Origin: Nymphaea colorata
Taxonomy: Eukaryota; Streptophyta; Magnoliopsida; Nymphaeales; Nymphaeaceae
Assembly: GCF_008831285.2 (NCBI RefSeq)
Contig: NC_045151.1
Span: 11,456,571 to 11,520,570, forward strand
Direction: 5' to 3'
DNA length: 64,000 bases
Numbering within the stretch: the stretch's first letter is position 1; each line of letters begins with the position of its first letter. The translations under genes were made by a program, and so were the position numbers. Shown here piece after piece: positions 13,434 to 23,227 of this stretch. The notes under the pieces are model-generated. The model was not told the origin of the DNA and searched no databases. It worked only from the letters and a program-made list of their open reading frames with translations.

Positions 13434-13860
13434 AAAAAGACTAAAATCACCCTCCAAAAAGAGATTTTTTGGTCAAAAGGAAGAGCAAATTAGTCTTGTC
13501 CAAACAAAAAGACTAAAATTACCCTCTAAAAGGAGGTCTTTTTGTCAAAAAAAATGGCAAATGGGTCTTGTCCACCCAAAAAGACTAAAGTTACCCTCTA
13601 AAAGGAGGTGTTTTTGTCAAAAAGAATGGCAAATGGGTCTTGTCTACCTAAAAAGACTAAAATTACCCTCTAAAAAGAGGTTTTTTGGTCAAAAGGAAGG
13701 GCAACTTAGTCTTGTCCACCCAAAAAGACTAAAATCACCCTCCAAAAGGAGATTTTTTGATCAAAAGGAAGGGCAAATTAGTCTTGTCCACCCAAAAAGA
13801 CTAAAATTACCCTCTAAAAGGAGGTTTTTTGGTCAAAAGGAAGGGCAAATTAGTCTTAAA
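13434..13860 (-). repeat. 72-bp tandem array, six copies, in 3' LTR
   Basis: The word AAAAAGACTAAA recurs at 13434, 13506, 13578, 13650, 13722 and 13794, an exact 72-bp period. Each unit also holds a CCCTCTAAAAGGAGG-like inverted motif and a GTCAAAAGGAAGGGC-like segment. Because 72 is divisible by three, an open frame of about 154 codons runs through it on the plus strand (13399-13863), antisense to the element. I treat that frame as a by-product. The matching array is at about 26155-26580. Confidence 0.9.
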
Positions 13861-13889
13861 TGATTGATTTGGATCTGAACTTGGGTTTT

Positions 13890-14075
13890 GGATCTGAAAG
13901 TAGTATTTTGGATTTAATTTGGATCTGAAAGTAGTGTTTTGGATTTCATTTGGATCTGAAAGTTGTATTTTGGATTTAATTTGGATCTAGGAGTAGTATT
14001 TTGGATTTAATTTGGATCTGAAAGTTGTATTTTGGATTTAATTTGGATCTAAGAGTTGTATTTTGGATTTGAGTC
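13890..14075 (-). repeat. 31-bp tandem array, six copies, in 3' LTR
   Basis: GGATCT recurs at 13890, 13921, 13952, 13983, 14014 and 14045, an exact 31-bp period, each followed by GAAAGTAGTATTTTGGAT or a close variant. The same array lies at about 26610-26800 in the other LTR. Confidence 0.9.
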
Positions 14076-14146
14076 TTGTACCTAAATTTGAATTTCGCAC
14101 TTGGATAAAACATCATAGTCCTTTAGAAAAATTTGGGGTGATTACA

Positions 14147-14160
14147 GTTGCCCCTCTTTA
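14147..14160 (-). other. Polypurine tract of Tat-type element
   Basis: On the minus strand TAAAGAGGGGCAAC directly precedes the TGTAATC start of the 3' LTR. This is the expected plus-strand priming site and confirms the orientation. Confidence 0.85.
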
Positions 14161-14234
14161 TTAATAAGTCGGTGTTAGCCGTGCTTAGTGACAAAGATAA
14201 ACGCCACAAATTTTTCGAACAAGACATTTTGATA

Positions 14235-14535
14235 GAGATGTTTTAGACTTTACCCCTTACCTGAATGGGTTGTTTGAGCTTAAATTTCAGGTTTAACCCC
14301 TTACCTGCATGGGTTTGCCGATTTCAAATTCAGGTTTAACCCCCCTGAATAGGTTGCCTTGACTTGCATCACAAGTTGAACCCTTTAACTGTGTGGGTTG
14401 CTTTGGCTTGTAGCACAGGTTTAACCCCTTTGCCTGCATGGGTTGCTTTGGCTAGCATTGCAGGTTTAACCCCTTGTCTGCATGGGTTACCCTCATATTG
14501 CAGGTTTAACCCTTTACCTGCACGGGTTGCTCTCA
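14235..14535 (-). repeat. Degenerate minisatellite between pol and 3' LTR
   Basis: About six diverged copies, at roughly 40-65 bp spacing, of a unit containing TTTAACCCCTT, CCTGCATGGGTT and GCTTTGGCT. It lies in the 3' untranslated part of the element, between the integrase stop (14670) and the polypurine tract. Such arrays before the 3' LTR are common in Tat/Ogre elements. Confidence 0.8.
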
Positions 14536-14669
14536 AGCCCTGAGCGATAATAATAAAAAAAAATGCCCCAGTGTAATTGTCATGTTTTACGACTGGGAAG
14601 AATCAAGATTGAATAGTCGATGTGGAAACACAAATGTTTGACATTGATTAGAAAATGAATACAAGAGAA

Positions 14670-17600
14670 CTAGACATAAAATTTCTTGAGGTGAAGGGCA
14701 TTAACAGGATCGGCAAGTTCCACCCCATCAGCATCAATTAGTCGGTATGAATTGTGGAGCAAAGCTTCCTTAATGACATATGGGCCTTCCCAATTTGGTG
14801 CCCACTTGCCTCGTGGTCGCCCTCTCAGGTACACTGCAGATCGTAGGACCGAATCATTCACTTTGAACTGTCTCTCGTTAACTGACTTGGCAAATTGTCT
14901 GGCTACCCTTTGACGATAAGCTTCAGCATGTTCAGCCGCTTTTAGCCTCTTTTCATCTAGCAAATCGAGCTGCATTAGCCTTTTCTACTGATATTGAGTA
15001 AGAGGGAGCTCTATAAGAGAAGCGAACTTCAAAGCAGGTTTCAACACATGTAATGGTAGAACCACTTCTGTTCCATAGACTACCTCTGCTGGAGTGGCAT
15101 TTGTTGGAGTTCTCATAGTGGTGCGATATGTCCATAGAGCGTTGTGCATCTTTTCATGCCAATCTTTTAAAGTTTCTACTGTCCGTTCCAAGATGCGGAT
15201 CAAGATCTTGTTGGTAGCTTCTGCTTGTCCATTGCCTTGGGGATAATAAGGAGCTGAAAAATGATGCGTGATGTGGTACTTGCTGCACAATTGCCTCATC
15301 TTTTCATTCTTGACATGAGTTCCGTTGTCTGATACTATATCATGAGGGACTCCAAATCTGCAAAGAAGATTTTTGTGAATGAAGGACACTACATGACGTC
15401 TTTCCACTGTTCTGAGTGTGACGACTTCTACCCACTTGGTAAAATAATCCGTTGCAGCAAGAAAATACTTATGGCCGTTAGAAGCTGCATGGGATATCGG
15501 TCCGACTACGTCAAAGGCCCACATTGAAAATGGCCAAGGAGATGTCACAGAATGCAAGTGAGATGCTGGGGCATGAATCACTGGAGCATGCAGTTGGCAT
15601 TCTTTGCATCCTCTGACAAATTGGTGACAATCTTTTTGCATGGTAGGCCAATAATACCCTGCTCGAATTATTTGTTTGGTGAGGGTTTGGTAACCAACAT
15701 GACCTCCACAATCTCCTCGGTGTGATTCTTCGATTACTTCCTTTGCCTCATCTTCGTCAAAGCACCGAGAGTATTCAGTGCTAAATCCACGTCTGTATAA
15801 TACCCCTGCTAGGATAAAGTACCTCACAGACATACATTGTATTGCTTTTTGTTCATTTTTAGGCATTTCAACCGGGAATTCTCCGCTTATAATGTATCTT
15901 TTGATGTCATGGTACCAAGGCGTATTCCCCTCTTGGATATGATGAACATGCACCATCGTTTCAAAAGCAGGGTGTTCTAATCTTCTGATCTCAAAAGAAC
16001 GGATTGCTTCATTGGTTCGAAAAGTGATGGTCGATCCTAAGCTCGCGAGGCCATCCGCAATAGGGTTACTTTTTCTCTTTACGTGAGCCAATCGTACTTC
16101 TTCGAATTGACAGATTAAGGAGGTAGTAATTTCTTGATATGGCACCAACTTTTCATCTTTGACTTGCCATTCTCCATTCACTTGGTTTATAATAAGCTGA
16201 GAGTCGCCGTAGGCATGCACTCTTTTCACTTAAAAACTCAATAAAGAACGAAGTCCTTGTATGAGGGTTTCATATTCAGCCATGTTATGGGTACATGGAA
16301 AATCAAGTTTCAAAGAGTACGAGATCATTTCGCTTTCTGGAGTGATGAGTAAGATGCCTATGCCTGCTCCCATCACATTTCTAGACCCGTCAAAGTACAT
16401 CTTCCATGTCAAAACCGTTTCCAATCTTAGTACATGTTCATCTGGAAACTCATCATTTGTTTTGATTTCTTCATACTGAGGGAAGTTTGCTAACTGATCC
16501 GCAATTGCTTGTCCTTTGATTGACTTTTGAGACACATATTCAAGATCATATTGCATCAACAGAACTTGCCATTTGGCGATACGCCCATTAAGGAATGGTT
16601 GTTCCAAGATATACTTGAGAGGATTTAGTTTGGAGAGTATCTTGACCTCACAAGCTAATAAATAATGTCTCAACTTCTGACACATCCAAACCAATGCCAG
16701 ACAAGTTTTCTCTATTGGAGAGTACTTCTTTTCGTACTGAACAAAAGTCTTTCTAATGTAATAGATTACATGTTCGATGCGACTTCCTTGCTCATATTGT
16801 GCCAAAAAGCCACCACATGCTGACTCATTCACTGTGATGTAAAGCAACAATGGTCTACCCAACGTTGGTGGTTTTAGAATTGGTGGATTTAGAAGGTATT
16901 TCTTGATTCTTTTGAATGACTGTTGGCATTCAAAACCCCATTCAAACTTGACACCTTTCCTCAGTAGCTGGTTGAATGGCTCGCATCTCATGGCCAGATT
17001 AGAAATGAATCGTCTGATGGATTGGATTCGTCCTTGCAAGCTTCGCAACTCCTTGATATTGGTAGGTGGTGGCATATCGATTATTGCCTTAGCTTTTGTA
17101 AGATCCATTTCAATTCCCTTCTTACTGACCATGAAACCCAACAGTTTTCCTGACTCAACCCCAAACACACATTTTTGAGGATTCAGGCGAAGCTTGTACT
17201 GTAAAAGCCTATCGAATACTTGGACAAGAGTTTCAATGTGATCTTTTCTTGTCTTGGATTTGATCAATATGTCATCGATATATGCATCCATGATTTTATG
17301 CATTTGGTCATGGAAGATGACGGCCATGGCTCTTTGATAGGTTGCTCCAGCATTCTTCAACCCAAATGGCATTACCGTGTAACAAAAAGTGCCTCAGGGT
17401 GTAGTAAAAGCGGTCTTAGGTTGATCTTTGACTGCTAATTTGATTTGATTATATCCCGAATATCCATCCATGAAAGAAAACATTGCATGGCCTGCAGTAC
17501 TGTATACCAACAGATCAATGTTTGGAAGAGGATAATCATCCTTCGGTGTGGCTTTGTTCAAGTCTCGAAAGTCAATGCATAACCTAACTTTGCCATTTTT

Positions 17601-18114
17601 CTTGGGGACCACCACGATGTTCGCCAACCATTCGGGGTAATCAATGGCACGAATGAATTTTGCCTTTAGCAAGTCCTCTAGTCCTTCTTTTACAGGGCCT
17701 TCTAGTCGATGGTCAAGCTTGCGCAATTTTTGTTTAATCGGCTTGCAATTAGGATTTAAGGGCAGACAATGTTCGACCAATTGGTGGTCTAAGTCTGGCA
17801 TATCTTCATAAGTCAAAGCAAAAGCTTCTTGGTTACTTATAAGAAAGCCTACCAATCTTTTCTTCTCATCCACTGACAAACTGGTGCCAATTTGAAGAAT
17901 TTTAGGATCTTCACTAGTTCCAATATTAGTTTCTTCAATTTGATCATTAACCAAGGATGAGGGATGTTCTTGTTTTTGAATCTGAGTGAATTCTGGTAAT
18001 TCTGACTCGGGTATTGTCATAGAATCCCTTTCACCGACTACTTGTTCGATAAATGCTTTCTGGGGGGGCTTCCGTGGAAAAAGAATAAACTGAGACATAT
18101 TGAGTTCTGACATC
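14670..18114 (-). pseudogene. Tat-type pol: RT, two RNase H domains, integrase
   Basis: Minus-strand pol reading from 18114 to 14670 in essentially one frame, broken by three stops: TGA at 17394-17396 (inside RT, just before MPFGLKNAGATYQ), TAA at 16230-16232 (inside the second RNase H) and TAG at 14985-14987 (near the integrase C-terminus). Domains in order: RT with KVRLCIDFRDLNKAT and the catalytic YIDD (about 17271-17282); the RT-linked RNase H (ACGGFLAQYE to DQLANFP); a second, archaeal-type RNase H (WKMYFDGSRNVMGAGIG, then VHAYGDSQLIINQV and NPIADGLASL); integrase with an H-H-C-C zinc region (CGGHVGYQ ... CKECQ), the core acidic residues in WAFDVVGP, VSDNGTH and GNGQAEATN, and a C-terminal GPYVIKE segment. 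The catalytic residues survive; only the stops inactivate it. Confidence 0.92.
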
Positions 18115-18300
18115 CTGTAAAAAGGATAAAGGAAAGAGTTGGACGAAATTAAGATTGACAACAAAAGATTACTTGCATTGCATATAAAAAAAAGTTCTTA
18201 GTTCATAGAATGGGTCCCCTCATGAGACCAGACAAAAAGATGTTTAAAAATTATAAAATTCATGGGAGGATTTGAAATAAAAGTGAATACTATTAGCCCC
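18115..18300 (-). other. Putative intron between protease and RT
   Basis: Between the end of the protease frame and the start of the RT frame lies about 150-190 bp with stops in all frames on the minus strand. It ends in a strong plant-type acceptor: a pyrimidine-rich tract, then CCTTTTTACAG (AG at 18116-18115), followed at once by the open RT frame ATGTCAGAACTC. Ogre elements are known to carry an intron at this place. I could not fix the donor: GTATTC just after the GGCTAATA text is one candidate and GTAATC nearer the acceptor is another. RT could instead simply start from its own ATG at 18113. Confidence 0.4.
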
Positions 18301-18308
18301 CAAGATCT

Positions 18309-19180
18309 TCAAATTCCTTCATGATATCCCAGTCCTCTCGTGTTCATCTGAAAAGGGATGCCAATCGGCTGCAAGATGTCATCTTCATTTTTTCTGAGGC
18401 CAATGAATGGACGGTAGCCACCTTTCAGAAGCAATTGAAAACCCTTAGGGTTTTTCATGAAATGAACATACAATGGGTGTTCTCGGTAACTTGCACGATT
18501 GTTTGAAATAGTATAAGCATTCCTGGATGGTTCCCTTATCTCCATGTTCTGCATCCATTCTTCCAAAGGTCTGTCCTTTGTTGTTCTTATGCTCGGTACA
18601 TCCACCGGATCAATTGGCCTAGGGAGCATTGGTTGCACTAGCCTTTCGGTTGGATCCTCAGCACGTATAGTGATGACTGATGTGCCAAAATTCCATTTGA
18701 GGCATTGATGAAGAGTGGATGAGACTCCTCGTATTTGGTGGACCCAGGGTCGTCCTAAAAATAAGTTATATGATGGTGGCACATCTACCACATAGAACAC
18801 AATGTGATGGCTAGTATTTTCGATGGTCACGTTCATATCGAGAGTACCTTTGTTGTTCATGCTTCGGCCACCATATCCATAGATCTTGATATCATTTGAG
18901 CGATATTTGTCTTCACGAAACCCCAATGTTTTGGCTGTGAAATCAGGACAAATATTCAGACCACTTCCTCCATCAATCAAAACATGTGGCACCATCATCC
19001 CATTGACCCGAACAACGATGTAAAGTGCATCTTCATGGAAATATCCCCATTTTGAGAGGTCTTTTTCTGAGAAGGTAATTGACTAATTTTTAGAAGCTTG
19101 AACCGAGTCTCCCTCATCCATACGCTCTTCCAAGGGGAGAACGTCCAAATAGCATGGATCTTCATCTGAGGAGTCATTTG
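18309..19180 (-). pseudogene. Tat-type retropepsin (protease) region
   Basis: An aspartic protease with the active-site text VLIDGGSGLN (about 18960-18990), preceded in the same frame by WGYFHEDALYIVVRVNG and followed by FLGRPWVHQIRG, a typical retropepsin C-terminal pattern. A TAG at about 19083-19085 interrupts the frame upstream, just before SITFSEKDL. The Asp-Gly-Gly active site replaces the commoner Asp-Ser/Thr-Gly and is usual in this branch. It is normally produced by cleavage of a Gag-Pol polyprotein. Confidence 0.8.
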
Positions 19181-19243
19181 ATGATTCGTCGCCTTGTAAG
19201 ATAAAAGTCTTCGGAAACATGGGAAATTTCTTGGGCAAACTTT

Positions 19244-21043
19244 CTATCCTGCCAGAGGTTCCTTACCTTGGTCTACCACCATGACTTTGTGTGAACTGCT
19301 CCCAATATAAGGTCGAATGTGCTCTTGTGGATGGTACGGAAGTGGAGTGCCTGTAGTGATCATGGCCACTGCCGCCTTTCCGTGGTCAGGGAATGGATTC
19401 CTTATTATCTCAGGGGTGTTATCATCACAAATCTTGATATCTTTGTTGATGAAGTCTTGAATAATATTTTTGAGGACAAAACAATCCTCAGTGTCATGAC
19501 CAGGGGTACGATGAAACTTGCACAGTTTTTCTTTATTTCCTCCCATCATTTTCGGAGGCTCTGATACTTTTGGCAAGACGATAGTTCCTTTGGCGAGAAG
19601 GTATTCCAGGATCTTCTCCCGAGACTGGCTCAGATGAGTGAATTTTCGGTCGTAGCTCCAACCTGGGTGTTTGTTTTTCCTTTCATCGTCGCCTTTGAGA
19701 AACTGCGTGTTCTTCTTGAAACTGACTTCCTTGTCATGCTTGCAGTTATTGCCATGGTCCTTTCTAATGCCAGCATTGGCTATGAAGTGTGCGGGCAACT
19801 GTGTCCTTCCTCCTTTCTTTCTATCTTATTTGTACTTAGGAGCAATAATTCCATCAAAATCTCCTTCCTCAGTTCCTTCTTCTATCGAGTTTGCTTGTTC
19901 AATCAACTCAGCAAAGGTTTTGATCGGAGCATTGCGGATGAGACTTTTCAAGGGTTGGGCAAGATTTTTTCTGATGAGTGACAAGGCTTGTGTCTCAGAA
20001 ATGGGCTCCTTCATCTTATTGCATTGAATTCTCCATTTTTGGATGAATTCTCGAGCCTTTTCTCCCCGTTTATGATGAAGACTGCAAATGGTATTGAGGG
20101 TTGGAGCCATGGGAGCATTTTGTTCAAATCTTTCAACAAACATGTTAATCAACTTGTCAAACTCCTTCAGCTCGATTGGATTGACATTTTCTTTGTACCA
20201 TTGTGCGGCAATGCCTTCAAGACTTCTTAGAAAATATCGGAACGAAGCTCTGTTATTTGTCTGAATTTTGTAGCAATCATTGAAAAAGGTTGAAAGGTGA
20301 ACATGTGGGCAAGTGGTTCCATCATATCTGATGAATTCTCCGGGCAAGTCTTTCACGTCTTCGTCCCCTTCAATGCCAAGGTAGTAGTCCGAACGCTTCC
20401 CCTTCCCCCTAAGCTCAAGATTGTTCATTCTTTTCTCCATTTCATAGAATCTGCGCCTAGTCGGACTTTCATCATCACTTGATTCGACCAATTCTGGCTT
20501 GGTCTTTTTCTTCTTGCCTTTGATCTCCTTTACTTTTTCTTCAGAACTCTCACTGTCTGAGCTACTGCTAGGGATGTACTTCTTGGTCTTTTTGCCTTTC
20601 TTGGTAGACTTTCTCTTCCTTTTGGGCTTTTCTTCGGAACTTTCAGTGGTGATAGGACTAGGTGAGCTGCTTTCTATCATAATTTCTTTTCCCTTTTTGC
20701 TTTTCTTTGCTATCTGTTTCTTTTTTAGAGGAAGCAGTTCCGGTTTTTCTTCCTTACTAATTGCCGAATCCGAACTCAAATAATCTTCATCCTGATCTGT
20801 AGGAGATGACTTGTTCTTCTTCTTCTTTCTTTTCTGCTTGGCAGCCTTTTCATTATCCGGCTCTGGAGTAACCATCAAAGCCTTTTGCTCTTCTTGCTCC
20901 TTCACGAATTGCTCCATGAACAAACGGAACATATAGTAAGCTTCTGGCTCGATTGCTGGGAGGCCAAGTGTTTCTGGACGGAGTTCAGAGGATGAAGCCT
21001 CGTTTTGAGGAGTCTGCTTAGCTTGCGATCTAGTTTCAACCAT
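19244..21043 (-). pseudogene. Tat-type gag
   Basis: The first ATG (21043, MVETRSQAKQTPQNE) opens a frame to 19826. It has a long Lys/Ser/Glu-rich low-complexity N-terminal part (about residues 60-190), then a retrotransposon Gag domain with FIRYDGTTCPHVHLSTF and RYFLRSLEGIAAQWYKE. A TAA at about 19826-19828 (after KYK) interrupts it. The same frame continues at 19798-19244 with a zinc-knuckle-like segment CKFHRTPGHDTEDCFVLKN. A frameshift near 19245-19260 separates it from the protease frame. Gag forms the virus-like particle and binds the RNA; this copy is inactive. Confidence 0.88.
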
Positions 21044-21214
21044 CTTGTTGGCTTTCAAGTATTCACCTTATGACATAAGAAAATAAAGTTATTGGACGGA
21101 AATGATGACAAAATGAAGGTTCATATTGCATTACAAGTTTTAAAAGTTACATCCATAGACACTAATAAAGATGACAACGACAGAAGGAATACAAAGTTGA
21201 CAACATAAAACTTT

Positions 21215-22434
21215 TTAGGGGAGGATGGATGGTGGTCGGTTGGCATCCCACCACTCAGCATATTCCTTCTTCACCACTGGGCCTATGAACCAAGTGTATG
21301 ATATTTGTGTCTTCCATTCTTGCCGAGCTACTGCAAACAATGTTGTCCATTGAGGAGAACTAAGGTCAAATTCGGGAATAGCTCCAATTGGTGCATGCAC
21401 AGAGACCATCTTCTGCCTTTGAGAGAACTGTCTCATACATCTATCAGCACAATAATCAACTATGAAGTAAGGGCCCAAGAGTGTGGTACGCCCATGATGA
21501 TGGTGAGTGTATCGGGGTAGGCTCTGCCGATGATCACAATAATCCCAAATGATCTCTCCTTCATTCAATTGTTCGATCAAACAACGGTATTGCTCCAAGG
21601 TTGTCAATGATCCATCAGTGTTTCTGAATAGGCTGGCTTGGGGTCCCGCATGCTTGAGGAACCACAATTGTAAAGCATATGTGCATCCTTCTATGAAGTC
21701 GATATTTTCAATGGTAAAGCGGGTGAGTCCTCGGTAAAGGAAGGCTAAGGCTGTCATTGCTACTGACAAGTGTCGGGTCCCTCTATGCCCCCATACTCGG
21801 AAAAGTTGGGCAATATGAACATCTAAAAGGTCACTTCCATTGGTAAAAAGGGTCACTCCTACTGTGCAGAGCATCATACAATGTTTAATTCTCCTTATGG
21901 CTTTTCGAGGTAGGGTAGAAGGTTCAACATAGGTTCCAAATTCTTCATACAAATTTTTCATGTTGATGCTTTGATTTTCACGGTTTCCTACTAAAGGCCA
22001 TGTTTTTCGTCCAGTAAAGTGAGCAGTAAGGTCATTTGCATTGACCTTGGTTGGGTTCATAAGAAATTGTTTTTCCAATAGATCATTTGGGTCACAAGTT
22101 GGGGTAGGGAGGCTTAGTATTTCGGCAAATTCATCTAGTAATATTGTCATTTCTCCCCATGGAAACCAAAAAGAGGAGGTCCTTGGGTTTCAACGCTCGG
22201 GATTGCATGTACCAAATTTTCATCAACTAACTGCATTCCTCCAGCTGCCACTGTCTCTAGCCCACATTCTTCAAAGTAAGAAGGAAACATCCGAGAGAAG
22301 GTGGGATGTCAAGTCCGATACCATTCGGGAGCCAAAGGTTTAGACTCAAGAGAAATGTAGGTGGACCGTTCGGGACCTTCCCCAAAGAGGATGTGATCAT
22401 AAGGGAATGTGACACCACGTTGGAAAGAATACAT
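21215..22434 (-). pseudogene. Extra ORF upstream of gag (plant retroelement ORF1)
   Basis: Upstream of gag is a further coding region beginning at ATG 22434 (MYSFQRGVTFPYDH). It is interrupted by TGA at about 22309-22311 and a small frameshift near 22150; the remainder is a 311-codon open frame (22150-21215) starting MTILLDEFAEILSLP. It contains SVAMTALAFLYRGLTRF and is rich in Trp and aromatic residues. It shows no catalytic motif I know. From memory, similar proteins in plant databases carry an uncharacterised DUF (DUF7745-like, resembling plant mobile domains), but I could not check this. An ORF in this position is characteristic of Ogre/Tat elements; its function is unknown. Confidence 0.75.
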
Positions 22435-23227
22435 CTTGAATGATGACTCTAAAAGATAAAGATTGAATTAGTGGAAAACATTGACTAGGTTGACAAAGAC
22501 AATATGAGGTAGATGTGTGGAATGAGGTTACAAATCATCACATAAGGTTTCACGCACATCAACATCTATCATGAAATAATTTTCTTTTTTTTTTATTTAG
22601 AAAATTGGGTATAGGAACCTAATTGAGATAATTTTGTGTCACGATAATCCGATATCAAGTTATGCTTATATACCTTAGCCAAATGGCTTAGTACGAGCAT
22701 AAATTCTTCCTTAGGCAACTAAGGGTAGAGTTCATCAACTTCTTCTTGATCACTCGTTGATATACCATAAATTACCACTCATGGTACTAACGAGGGGGCT
22801 TTCCCGCCCAAGGTGTGGTTTAGTTGTAAGGCTTAGTCTTGTGCTACCGCCAAAGACCAAGCCCGGCAACATGATGACCGGGACAAATAGGTATGAGGAA
22901 TTTTGAAATACGAGAAATCATATAAAATGAGTTGTCTCTAATGCAATGTTGCCTAAGTTTGAAGATTAAAATAGAAGAGCAAACATGGTTTTCAAACAAC
23001 TCCTAAATTGAGAAGGGTGGTATGTGATCATAGATATGTGTGAATATGATTGATCCTTCTCAATTAGTCCTATGTGCAAGAAAACAATCACAATCACCAA
23101 ACAACGCAATGAAGGCCAAAATAGGCGACATGCTTTATCATTGGCAATATATGAGATGTTCAAATTAGTGAAAATGCATCAATTATAATCATAGCCAAAC
23201 GATGACGGGTCCCATCACGATCACCAT
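22435..23227 (-). other. 5' leader of Tat-type element
   Basis: Untranslated region between the 5' LTR and ORF1. The bases just inside the LTR on the minus strand read GATGGTGATCGTGATGGGAC. I could not match this confidently to a tRNA 3' end, so the primer tRNA is unassigned. No gene is seen. Confidence 0.6.

Larger units (their letters stand above)
10558..14146 (-). repeat. 3' LTR of Tat-type element (3,589 bp)
   Basis: On the minus strand it starts TGTAATCACC (complement of 14146 side) and ends ATGCAAACA (10558 side). It aligns end to end with 23228-26868. Compared with that copy it lacks 50 bp immediately downstream of the TATA-like box at 13384-13391. It contains no convincing gene; open frames within it come from internal tandem repeats. 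Confidence 0.95.

Noticed and set aside
13399-13863. 154-codon open frame on the plus strand within the LTR
   Set aside because: It is produced by an exact 72-bp repeat (divisible by three), is antisense to the element, and the matching array in the other LTR is not open over the same length.
13434-14075. Regularly spaced repeats that might suggest a CRISPR-like array
   Set aside because: Units are contiguous tandem copies without unique spacers, lie inside plant LTRs and occur twice as part of the LTR pair.
20499-20783. Ser/Phe/Leu-rich plus-strand frame resembling a membrane protein
   Set aside because: It is the complement of the Lys/Ser/Glu-rich low-complexity part of gag on the minus strand.
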